Below are positions 44,143 to 52,378 of a DNA stretch of 64,000 nucleotides, piece by piece. Under the pieces are notes generated by a model, which was given only the letters and a program-made list of their open reading frames with translations, had not been told where the DNA came from and ran no database searches. Source of the DNA: Candidatus Bruticola papionis (GTDB taxonomy: Bacteria > Vulcanimicrobiota > Xenobia > Xenobiales > Xenobiaceae); assembly GCA_002407045.1 (NCBI GenBank), contig DHKB01000048.1, positions 1 to 64,000 on the forward strand. The letters are read 5' to 3'. A program made the translations under genes and the position numbers. Each line of letters starts with the position of its first letter. Within the stretch, counting starts at the first letter, position 1.

Positions 44143-44632
44143 CAATTCCTTACTCTTTTCTACGTAGGTGACGAAATTTTTTGTCCTAAACAACCTAACC
44201 CTAGAACTTTTGACGTTTTAGACTTCACCTTAGCCGAAACGACCGGGTAAACGCCCACTTCGTCGCCGATTGCCGCCGCCTCCGAACCGCAATTCCAAGA
44301 CAACGAACAGATCGCCAAACCAACGAAAAAAGTCCTACCATTCATTATCTCAAATGTACAAAGTTTTTTATGTATAAACAAGCATATTTTTTATTTATTT
44401 TTACATTTTTTCCAAAAGCTCACTCCTTTGTAACAATCTGATTTTTTACTTTGGATGGTAGGTGCCCAGCTTCAAAAATTTCCGCAAAAAACAGCTAATA
44501 AGTATTTTTTTATAAAAAATGACAAAGGACAGGGGCTGACAGTATCAAAAAGGCACGATCGGTTATATAATTTTCTCAGAAACGGAATCTGGTCAAACAG
44601 TGCAAATAAGATCTTATAAAGGAGGGCAGTAT
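44143..44632. other. Intergenic region between GH13 and first PilX-like gene
   Basis: About 490 bp. It holds a possible small minus-strand gene (see 44160-44345), AT-rich DNA around 44350-44420, and upstream of the PilX-like gene a perfect -10 hexamer TATAAT at 44566-44571. The matching -35 is poor (TATCAA at 44543-44548 with 17 bp spacing). Confidence 0.35.
44160..44345 (-). CDS. Possible small secreted peptide, doubtful
   Basis: A reading frame of 61 codons starting at the ATG at 44343-44345 encodes a hydrophobic N-terminus (FFVGLAICSLSW) and then Ala/Ser/Lys residues, which could be a signal peptide or a lipoprotein. It ends 17 nt before the GH13 start on the same strand. Only a weak GAG lies before the ATG and no homologue is recognised, so it may be chance. 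Confidence 0.2.
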   Translation of the reverse strand: MNGRTFFVGLAICSLSWNCGSEAAAIGDEVGVYPVVSAKVKSKTSKVLGLGCLGQKISSPT

Positions 44633-47032
44633 ATGTTAAAAAACAAGCGCGGCATAGTTCTGATTACCACGATGCTTACAGTCGTTTTAGTAATTATGCT
44701 GCTCAGCTCCGTAGTATATTCCAACTTAGGCAGCATGCGCCTAGCTTCCAATTTTTACGGCCGTGAAGAAGCTCTCATGGCTGCCCAATCTGGCGTAGAG
44801 TATGCCGTCACTTGTTTGCAAAGCGACATTACCTGGCGCGGCGATAAAACTGACAATGCTTTATCCGACTCAACTAAAGGCGTCAGTGTTCGCGAGCGTA
44901 ACGGCAACGTCGTAGGCATGCTTACTACCGCCAACGGCAAAAAATCTTTTTTCCGTATAAAATTTAACTATGAAGATGGAGACAAAGGCTTTGATGGTAT
45001 GGGGGATAGCTCCGATTCAGATCGCATACGTTCTCCTTACGTTTCTGTAAACAATCTTTACAACACCACCCCTACCAAAGTGTATACCGCCTCACAAGAT
45101 GGCAAATTAAAGATCAAACACAATCAAGACAAATACGGTAAGGATCGTATTGAAGCCGACGGTGCTAGCAGCTTCGCTTTAGGTAAGTCTAGTTGCTATC
45201 TGGTAGTGGAAGGCTTTGCTGGCAACGGTGTGCGCGATCTTACTTTAGATAAAGCCTTTGCCTTGACACCCGAAGAAGCTGCTGGTCTTATACCTAGACG
45301 CATAGAGACTTATTTAACTTTATCTTCCGACACTCAATTTACCGATTCGGTAGCTTGCGCCGCCGGTGATTTAACTACAGATTCAGATTTAATACGCATA
45401 AGCAACGCTAAAGGTGGTAGCTCTCCTAAGATGCGCAGCTTGCACAACTTGAAAGTTACTAGCGGCACGATCGATTTTGATAATGGCCAGTTGTATTACG
45501 GAAGTGGCTACACTTATAGCATCAATGGAAAAACTATTGGTGAAGATAGCAAATATACTGCCCAGCAAAGTAGCGACACAAGTAGTTTTACTCGCCTGGA
45601 ATGGGATGACATTACTAAAGCCAATTCCGAAGGACAAGAGTGCGTCAAAATAGAGGCGGGTACCTACGTTTGGAGCAAAGACCCCAAGACTAATAAAAAT
45701 ATTCTCAGACGTTATGTGGGCAACTATCCCCCTGGCACAGAAATTCCCTCTGGAACAAAGTGTTCGGAAGTTTCTAGCTTACCAGGCATGACTATAGATG
45801 CCGACAGTTTGACTATGAAGATCGACTCCAACCTCTTGGTGGCTTCCAACGGTAAAGCCTCATCTTTAATTATACGCTACGACAAAGAAGGCGAAACGGC
45901 CACTTCTAGGCCAGTAGTAGCTTTCTTAAAAAATGAAGCTACCCAAACTTCCCCTATTTTAAGTTCCGACCACGATATCTATATTGAAGGTGCCACTTTA
46001 GGCGGCGGCTCTATTACTTCCAAAGAAAATATTTCCTTACAAGGTCCCAGCATCTTGGAATCAGATCCTGGCATAGGCGTTTCTATTTACGCCCAAGGCG
46101 ACGTCAACTTATTGCCTATTGAAGGCGTAACTGAGCAAGTTAAACAAGCCGAATCGGAAAAGCTGACTGATACACCTAGTATTGGTGGAGATGACAACAA
46201 AAAGGGTAATTATGTTTTTAAAGACGAGCACCAGCGTTATGACAATTTAACGAATAACTTTTACCATGAAGTAGAGAGCTATGTCAAAGAGGCGCTAGGT
46301 AATATTGTGGATTTGGAAACTAAAAGACGCCCATTTGAAAATGGCTACTCTTCGCTTGAAAAAGTTTGCAAACTATACTGCAGCTATATGAAAGAAGCCG
46401 CCACTGATTTGAAAAACAGCGGAAGCTCCATTGATGGGATGAAGGTATATCCAGCTCAAGACACCATAATGAAGTGGTGTGTAGAAGAAAAAATGACCAA
46501 TAATGAAAGAATTATAACCTGTGCCGCAGTGTCGAATGTATACCCAGATTATGATCCATGTCTCGACTATCTTACTAACGACGACAACTGGAAACTGACA
46601 GGTAACAACAGCAGTGATGACGAGAAAGAGACAGATGTAGATCTGTCTCCCGACAAAGTAAGCGACGTTCAAGACTACGTCGATAAAGATCTGGCTAGTG
46701 ATAATTTCCGCGATAATAAAGAGGCCCAGTTGGCCGATTTAAAAGCGCGTTATGGCAAAATCAAGTATTGTGACCAGGATATTTCCGGTGTTATTTATGC
46801 TTGGGGCAATATCAATGCCGATATAGGTAAAAAAAGTACCCTCAACTTGACCGGCGCCATGGTAGCTTACGGAGGAAATCCTAAAGATAAGGAACCTGGC
46901 AAAAACAAGAAGGGGGTCATCAAGATCAACGCCGGTACTATCGGCATGACCTTAGATCCAGACTACATGAGCATTTTCCTTTCTGCTAACGCCAAGCGTA
47001 AAGTAAAACAAGTAATGTTCTCTAGCTTTTAG
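44633..47032 (+). CDS. Giant PilX/GspK-like prepilin, copy 1
   Basis: A 799-residue protein with a type IV (class III) prepilin leader: LKNKRG then IVLITTMLTVVLVIMLLSSVVYSN, with cleavage expected after Gly7. Residue +5 is Thr, not the usual Glu, as in PilX and GspK, the minor pilins at the pilus tip. EEALMAAQSGVEYA matches the PilX region after the helix. The rest (about 730 residues) is probably beta-rich, with a block ISLQGPSILESDPGIGVSIYAQ and a C-terminal block DISGVIYAWGNI / LNLTGAMVAYG shared by all four copies. The middle (about residues 515-665) is helical, with Cys and Lys. ATG with AAGGAGGG; the GTG at 44600 is rejected. Role in adhesion or surface display is inferred only. Confidence 0.85.
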   Translation: MLKNKRGIVLITTMLTVVLVIMLLSSVVYSNLGSMRLASNFYGREEALMAAQSGVEYAVTCLQSDITWRGDKTDNALSDSTKGVSVRERNGNVVGMLTTANGKKSFFRIKFNYEDGDKGFDGMGDSSDSDRIRSPYVSVNNLYNTTPTKVYTASQDGKLKIKHNQDKYGKDRIEADGASSFALGKSSCYLVVEGFAGNGVRDLTLDKAFALTPEEAAGLIPRRIETYLTLSSDTQFTDSVACAAGDLTTDSDLIRISNAKGGSSPKMRSLHNLKVTSGTIDFDNGQLYYGSGYTYSINGKTIGEDSKYTAQQSSDTSSFTRLEWDDITKANSEGQECVKIEAGTYVWSKDPKTNKNILRRYVGNYPPGTEIPSGTKCSEVSSLPGMTIDADSLTMKIDSNLLVASNGKASSLIIRYDKEGETATSRPVVAFLKNEATQTSPILSSDHDIYIEGATLGGGSITSKENISLQGPSILESDPGIGVSIYAQGDVNLLPIEGVTEQVKQAESEKLTDTPSIGGDDNKKGNYVFKDEHQRYDNLTNNFYHEVESYVKEALGNIVDLETKRRPFENGYSSLEKVCKLYCSYMKEAATDLKNSGSSIDGMKVYPAQDTIMKWCVEEKMTNNERIITCAAVSNVYPDYDPCLDYLTNDDNWKLTGNNSSDDEKETDVDLSPDKVSDVQDYVDKDLASDNFRDNKEAQLADLKARYGKIKYCDQDISGVIYAWGNINADIGKKSTLNLTGAMVAYGGNPKDKEPGKNKKGVIKINAGTIGMTLDPDYMSIFLSANAKRKVKQVMFSSF

Positions 47033-47040
47033 ATCTAAAT

Positions 47041-47092
47041 GTCTAAGCAATAAGGCCCGGGCGCTTAAGCGCCCGGGCCTTATTGCTTAGAC
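47041..47092. repeat. Perfect 52-bp palindrome, likely terminator
   Basis: Arms of 26 bp meet without any spacer at CTTAAG; the outer part of each arm is GTCTAAGCAATAAGGCCCGG (47041-47060) and its complement (47073-47092). It starts 8 bp after the stop of copy 1. It would form a very strong RNA hairpin that can end transcription from either side, although no T run follows. Confidence 0.85.
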
Positions 47093-47335
47093 TAATTTGT
47101 ACTGTCCCTAAAAAATCTTTATTTTTTTATTTACCCCGCTAAACGGCAAAAAAATGTTACAACCATAGAACGAAATATTAATATTTGAGAACTTGAATAT
47201 TTAACCTATACAAAGTTTAATAAAGTGGGTAGGTTTTGCACTTAGTTTGCGGCAACTTTCATTTTTTAGCTCCATTTCGGCTGAATTTATTTTGCTTAGG
47301 CAAGCATTCCGATCCTCATAGGGAGGTAAAAACTT
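47093..47335 (+). other. Upstream region of PilX-like copy 2
   Basis: About 240 bp without a gene; AT-rich, with a GGGAGG box at 47321-47326 that belongs to copy 2. No clear promoter was recognised. Confidence 0.3.
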
Positions 47336-49681
47336 ATGCGCAATAAGTATAAGCAAGGTATCGTCCTCATCACAACCATGCTGACGGTCGTTTTGGTTAT
47401 CATGTTGCTCAGCTCTGTAGTTTACTCCAATTTCGGTAATATGTGCCTTACCTCCAACTTCTACGGACGCGAAGAAGCAATTATGGCCGCCCAATCAGGC
47501 GTAGAATATGCTTTAACCAAGTTGCAAAACAATATAACTTGGCAAGGTGACGATAAAAATAATCAGTTGGCCTCGACAGCCAAAGGTGTAAAAATTGTTG
47601 AAAACAGCGGTAATGTTTGGGGCATGCTCATTACTCCCAACGGACGTCGCTCTTTCTTTCGTATAAAATTCAACTACGAAGACGGCCCCAAGGGCTTTGA
47701 CAATATGGACAATACGTCCGACAAGAACTATATCATTCACTCGCCTTACGTTTCTGTCAATAACTTATACAACCGCGGAATGCGTACTGTTTATACCGCT
47801 CCTCTCAATGGAATTTTACGCACTCAAAAATATACAGACGAATACGGCAAGGAGTGCTTAAAAGCTGCAGGCAACGCTAAAAGTTACGAATTACCCAAGT
47901 CCACTTGTGCACTCATTGTAGAAGGTTTTTCTGGTGTCGGCGTACGAGATCTAGATTTAGCTAAAATGAACGAGTTGCAAAAGCATCTCGATTACTCCAA
48001 AGGGCTAGGCAGCAATATTATCGACAACGTCGTGGAAGTATATTTAACTTTCGATCCCCAAGCTGCTTGCACAAGTTCCGTACTGGGAGCGGGAGGCAAA
48101 ATTTCGGCTAAAGCTTCCAATATCACTATAAAAAATGCTCAAGGGAGTAGCGCTCCCCGGCTGCGTAGTCTGAAAGATTTAAATCTCACTTATAAAAATA
48201 TTACTTTTGACAATGGACAAGCTATAGTCAGCGGTAATTTCTATAAAAACGGTACCGAGACTAAAGCAGGTGCTGTCAGGGGTTCCAATTACAATGTTAT
48301 AAAAGCCTCCGACAAAGATACTGGTGATATTGCCCAAATCAAATGGAACGATGTCACTAAAGCCGACTCCGAAGGACAAAAGTATACAACCATAAAAGGT
48401 GGCGTTTACGTTTGGCGCAAAAACGATCACAATAGCAACTATACTCTAACCCGCTACACTAAAAATCCATTTGACAAAAAGCACAGATTCCGTAGCAAAA
48501 AGAATAAAAGCGAAGAGGTAAATGGCTACGGTTCAGCTTTTCAAGTAAACAAAGCTAAAGCCACTATAATTATCAGTGAAAACATTAAAGTAGAAGATGG
48601 CCAATCGTTGACCATCATCTATGATGATAGTTGCAGTCAAGTTACTCGCCCAGTGGTGGCTTTTGTAAAAAATTCCCCTACTGACAGCGATCCTATTTTA
48701 AGCGCAGACGGCGATATTACTATAAAAGGCGCTACTTTAGGCAGCGGTTCCATTACCTCACAGAAGAGCATCTCTTTACAAGGCCCCAGTATTTTGGAAT
48801 CAGATCCTGGAGTAGGAGTTTCTGTTTACGCTGAGCACAACGTCAACTTTCTTCCTATCGAAAGCGCCACTCAGGCCGTGCAAGAGCAAAATAAAAACGT
48901 CGATTTCAACGCCGGACACCAAGCCTATTATGGCTACGATACCGAGAATGAGGCTTTCTCTTCTGGAGTTGCCGAATTACTCAAACAAGCTAAAAAGAGT
49001 AGCAACGCCTCTTCTCTAACCAGTGAGGACGCGGAAAATTACTTAGAATATTATTTATATACAAATTATAAGCCTACGCCTCCTAGCTCCGAAAAGGTAG
49101 TTGCAATTGCTAAGCCAGATCTGAGCTCTACCCAAAATGCAGCCTTGCAAAAAGCCTTAGATAGCAGCAAAGCTATTTCCGGAAGTCCTATCGAAAATGC
49201 CATAAACCATTACCAAAACACAAGTAACTGGGCAACTTACTATCAAGCTTCTGCTGCCGCTTCTAATCCTACTGATAAAATCGTTGTCGATAGCAGAGCC
49301 GACATAAAAAAAGCTCAAACATTTCTCGATACTGAGGTAGTGAGCAACAACTTCCGCGACTATAAACAGCAGCAATTGAACAAATTGCTCACTCGTTACG
49401 GTAAGCTTCGCTACTCAGATCAAGATATTTCTGGCATGGTCTACGCTTGGGGTAATATCAACTTGTCTATTGGCCAAAATAGCGCCTTGAATCTTAGTGG
49501 AGCTATGGTCGCTTATGGACAAAATCCCGACAAAGGCGTTCCCAAAGGCGATAAAGATCACGGGAATATCACTATTGAAGCTAATACTATAGGCTTAACT
49601 TTAGATGCCAACTACCTGGATGCTTTTATAGCTTCCAATGCCCAAAGGAAATTAAAATACGCTATGTATTCTAGTTTTTAA
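47336..49681 (+). CDS. Giant PilX/GspK-like prepilin, copy 2
   Basis: A 781-residue paralogue of copy 1. The leader is MRNKYKQG then IVLITTMLTVVLVIMLLSS, and EEAIMAAQSGVEYA follows. The shared blocks ISLQGPSILESDPGVGVSVYAE and DISGMVYAWGNI / LNLSGAMVAYG are present. Its middle, from about residue 520, differs from copy 1: rich in Ala, Ser and Lys, without the cysteines of copies 3 and 4. Strong SD. No terminator separates it from copy 3, 72 nt downstream, so the two are probably cotranscribed. Function is unknown beyond the pilin-type N-terminus. Confidence 0.85.
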   Translation: MRNKYKQGIVLITTMLTVVLVIMLLSSVVYSNFGNMCLTSNFYGREEAIMAAQSGVEYALTKLQNNITWQGDDKNNQLASTAKGVKIVENSGNVWGMLITPNGRRSFFRIKFNYEDGPKGFDNMDNTSDKNYIIHSPYVSVNNLYNRGMRTVYTAPLNGILRTQKYTDEYGKECLKAAGNAKSYELPKSTCALIVEGFSGVGVRDLDLAKMNELQKHLDYSKGLGSNIIDNVVEVYLTFDPQAACTSSVLGAGGKISAKASNITIKNAQGSSAPRLRSLKDLNLTYKNITFDNGQAIVSGNFYKNGTETKAGAVRGSNYNVIKASDKDTGDIAQIKWNDVTKADSEGQKYTTIKGGVYVWRKNDHNSNYTLTRYTKNPFDKKHRFRSKKNKSEEVNGYGSAFQVNKAKATIIISENIKVEDGQSLTIIYDDSCSQVTRPVVAFVKNSPTDSDPILSADGDITIKGATLGSGSITSQKSISLQGPSILESDPGVGVSVYAEHNVNFLPIESATQAVQEQNKNVDFNAGHQAYYGYDTENEAFSSGVAELLKQAKKSSNASSLTSEDAENYLEYYLYTNYKPTPPSSEKVVAIAKPDLSSTQNAALQKALDSSKAISGSPIENAINHYQNTSNWATYYQASAAASNPTDKIVVDSRADIKKAQTFLDTEVVSNNFRDYKQQQLNKLLTRYGKLRYSDQDISGMVYAWGNINLSIGQNSALNLSGAMVAYGQNPDKGVPKGDKDHGNITIEANTIGLTLDANYLDAFIASNAQRKLKYAMYSSF

Positions 49682-49753
49682 AACAATCCTAGTAACAACC
49701 TCTATAAGTTGTACCAATTCCTTATAGCTGATAGCAAAATTCGGAGAGAGAAT

Positions 49754-52192
49754 ATGTTAGAAAGAAACAAGAAAGGCATAGTTCTAGTGACGACCATGCT
49801 TACTGTCGTCCTAGTAATGATGCTTTTAAGTTCAGTAGTTTATTCTAACCTAGGCAGCTTTCGCCTAACAACGAATTTTTACGATAAAGAAAATGCCCTT
49901 ATGGCTGCCCAATCTGGCGCCCAATACGCTATAACTCGCCTACAAAGCGATATTCTCTGGAAAGCCAATCCTTCTACTCCATACACTTTTAAGACAAACG
50001 ACTTCGAAGTCAAAGAAGAAGATGGCAACGTTTGGGGTATTTTATCCAGTGCTAATGGAAAAAAATCGGTCTTTTGCATAAAGTTTAATTGCGAAGATGG
50101 CCCTGGAGGCTTCGATAATATGAACGACAGTTCTAAAAAGATCGAATCTCCTTATATTTCCACTAACAATCTTTTCAGCAGCGTTCCTTGTATGGCTTAT
50201 TCAGCCGATAAAAACGGATCTATCCAAGGCAAAACGGTCAACGAAAATGGCAAAGAAGTTTTTAAGCCCAATGCCGACGCCAAGCAAGTTACTATTCCTA
50301 AAGCCACTTGCAATTTAATAGTGGAAGGATTTAGTGGACCAGCTGTGCGTGAGGCCAGCTTATCTGAGCCTATCGACCCGAAATCTTCCTGTGCACGACA
50401 AATTGTAGAAATTTACGTTTCTATAGATCCCAGTTCCTTAAATGTAGATTCAGCTATTAGCGCTTCAGGAAATATCGACGTTAAAACCGGCACCTTCAGA
50501 TTAAGTAGTGGCGAAGGAAGCCAAGCTCCCAACATACGCTCTTTAGGCCATATTGCCTTAACAGGTCAAGTAAGCGCCGGAAACGGTACTGTTTACTTTA
50601 ACGACGGCTTTACAGTAAATGGAGCCACAGAAACAGATATAAAACACGAAAAAAGCACTTCCGGAGAGAATTTCGCTAAAATTACTTGGGCTGACGTACC
50701 TAAAGCCACTAAAAGTGATACAAATTTACCCTCCGGAACTTACGTATGGGAAAAGAATCCCACAACCCAAGACATTGAGTTGCGCCATTATCCCACTATC
50801 ATTTTTTATAATGGCAAACCGCTCCCCGACACCGGTTACCAAACTGTAAGTACAGGCAAATTTAAAGGCATGACCGTAGACAGTAAAAACTTAACGATCA
50901 TGTTCGACCAAAATATGTATGTGCCAGGTGATTTGCTCATTCGTTCCAATATAAATGAATATGGCACCAGACCAATAGTTGGTTTCGTCAATAAAAACAA
51001 AGGCGACAACGGCACAACTATTTTAACAAGTAAAGGAAACATCACTATTTCCGGCGCAACTATGGGCAATGGAGCCATTACTTCCGAAGGCAATATCACC
51101 ATGCAAGGCCCCAGCCTTTTGGAATCAGATCCTGGTGTAGGTGTTTCTATTTATTCTAAGGGAAACGTTACTATAGAACCAATCTATAATACTAGTGCCA
51201 GTATAGAAAATATAATACCCACTAACCATCCCGAGGGTAGCGGCCCTTACGATAATGTAGAAGTCGATCCCACTACCGGTGCAACTAGTGAAAAAACCCC
51301 ATCTTCTCCTTCTAATTCCGATGATGATGACGACGATGATGATGATGATGAAATTATTATGAACGTTGATCCAGAATATGACAGAGCTTATTCTATGGGT
51401 TATGCAAGTTACGCAGACAATTATAGCAGCCAATATGGCAATTCACAATGTGGAAAATGCCAAGAAAACGGAGGTCGTGCCTATTGTAAAACTAAGGGCG
51501 TCTTTGACTTAACCAACAACGAAGGTTCTAGGATATTTAATGATTTGTATAAAGCTGGGTTTTACAAGCAAAATTTTAAGCAGTTTACAAATCTAAAAAC
51601 TTTCAATCCCGGCTGTGATTGTCTTAATCACCAAAGTGACAGAACTGAGCATTGCTCTGGATGTAAATTCATTGATGCAGCCAAGCAAATTTATAAGCAA
51701 GGTCAGAAGGATGGTAAAAAGCATCGTAAGCATGACGACGACGATGATGACGACAACAATTCTAAGCCCTCTAAATCCGACGATAGCAAAGGCATGGCTT
51801 CAATTGACGATCCTGGGCTTAGTGATAAACTGATAGATGGCTCAAAACAAACGGACAATTATGAAAACTATAAGCGCGAACAATTAGACACTTTAATTGA
51901 GCGTTATGGCAATATCAAATACTCCGACCAAGAGATTGCTGGCGTTGTTTATGCTTGGAAGAATATCAATGTCAACATTGGCTCTGAGAGCCGTTTGAGT
52001 TTAACTGGTGCTATGGTAGCTTATGGACGCGAACCCAACAAAGATCAAAATGCTAGCAAAACTACCGATACTGGCAATATCAATTACAATGCCAAAAGTG
52101 TCGATTTGACTTTTGATCCTAACTATCTAAATAAATTACTCAACGCTTCAGCTCAAAGAAAGTTGCAAATAAAAATGTTTGCCAACTATTAA
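49754..52192 (+). CDS. Giant PilX/GspK-like prepilin, copy 3, Cys- and Asp-rich
   Basis: An 812-residue paralogue, closest to copy 4. Leader MLERNKKG then IVLVTTMLTVVLVMMLLSS; ENALMAAQSGAQYAITRLQ follows. The shared blocks ITMQGPSLLESDPGVGVSIYSK and EIAGVVYAWKNI / LSLTGAMVAYG are present. The middle carries a run of ten Asp (about residues 522-531) and a second Asp run, and a Cys-rich stretch (CGKC, YC, GCDC, HCSGC) that may bind metal or form disulfides. ATG at 49754 with GGAGAG; an in-frame TTG at 49709 is rejected. Surface or periplasmic display via the prepilin pathway is inferred. Confidence 0.85.
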   Translation: MLERNKKGIVLVTTMLTVVLVMMLLSSVVYSNLGSFRLTTNFYDKENALMAAQSGAQYAITRLQSDILWKANPSTPYTFKTNDFEVKEEDGNVWGILSSANGKKSVFCIKFNCEDGPGGFDNMNDSSKKIESPYISTNNLFSSVPCMAYSADKNGSIQGKTVNENGKEVFKPNADAKQVTIPKATCNLIVEGFSGPAVREASLSEPIDPKSSCARQIVEIYVSIDPSSLNVDSAISASGNIDVKTGTFRLSSGEGSQAPNIRSLGHIALTGQVSAGNGTVYFNDGFTVNGATETDIKHEKSTSGENFAKITWADVPKATKSDTNLPSGTYVWEKNPTTQDIELRHYPTIIFYNGKPLPDTGYQTVSTGKFKGMTVDSKNLTIMFDQNMYVPGDLLIRSNINEYGTRPIVGFVNKNKGDNGTTILTSKGNITISGATMGNGAITSEGNITMQGPSLLESDPGVGVSIYSKGNVTIEPIYNTSASIENIIPTNHPEGSGPYDNVEVDPTTGATSEKTPSSPSNSDDDDDDDDDDEIIMNVDPEYDRAYSMGYASYADNYSSQYGNSQCGKCQENGGRAYCKTKGVFDLTNNEGSRIFNDLYKAGFYKQNFKQFTNLKTFNPGCDCLNHQSDRTEHCSGCKFIDAAKQIYKQGQKDGKKHRKHDDDDDDDNNSKPSKSDDSKGMASIDDPGLSDKLIDGSKQTDNYENYKREQLDTLIERYGNIKYSDQEIAGVVYAWKNINVNIGSESRLSLTGAMVAYGREPNKDQNASKTTDTGNINYNAKSVDLTFDPNYLNKLLNASAQRKLQIKMFANY
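51313..51351 (+). repeat. Asp-codon triplet tract in PilX-like copy 3
   Basis: A run of about a dozen GAT/GAC-type triplets encodes ten Asp (with a Ser before it and a Glu after it). Slippage would change the protein by whole codons, so length variation among strains without frameshift is possible. A second, shorter tract lies at about 51736-51756. Confidence 0.7.
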
Positions 52193-52213
52193 AATACAAC
52201 ACAAGCTCGAACG

Positions 52214-52247
52214 AGGCCGCCGTTTTTCGCAAACGGCGGCCTTTTTT
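52214..52247 (+). terminator. Terminator after PilX-like copy 3
   Basis: AGGCCGCCGTTT (52214-52225) pairs with AAACGGCGGCCT (52231-52242), followed by a T run. Confidence 0.9.
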
Positions 52248-52378
52248 ATTATTTTTTAATGATTTTGTGTAGGAACTTTTAGCTGCAACTAAAAAGGCGC
52301 TCTTTAGAATATTTTCTTATTTATTCGGAGTTTTCGCCATTTTATAGTTTTTTTAGTTTCCTCAGGAGAAAGTAGATC

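Noticed and set aside
51313..51351. CRISPR-like repeat
   Set aside because: It is a coding triplet tract for Asp, without spacers.
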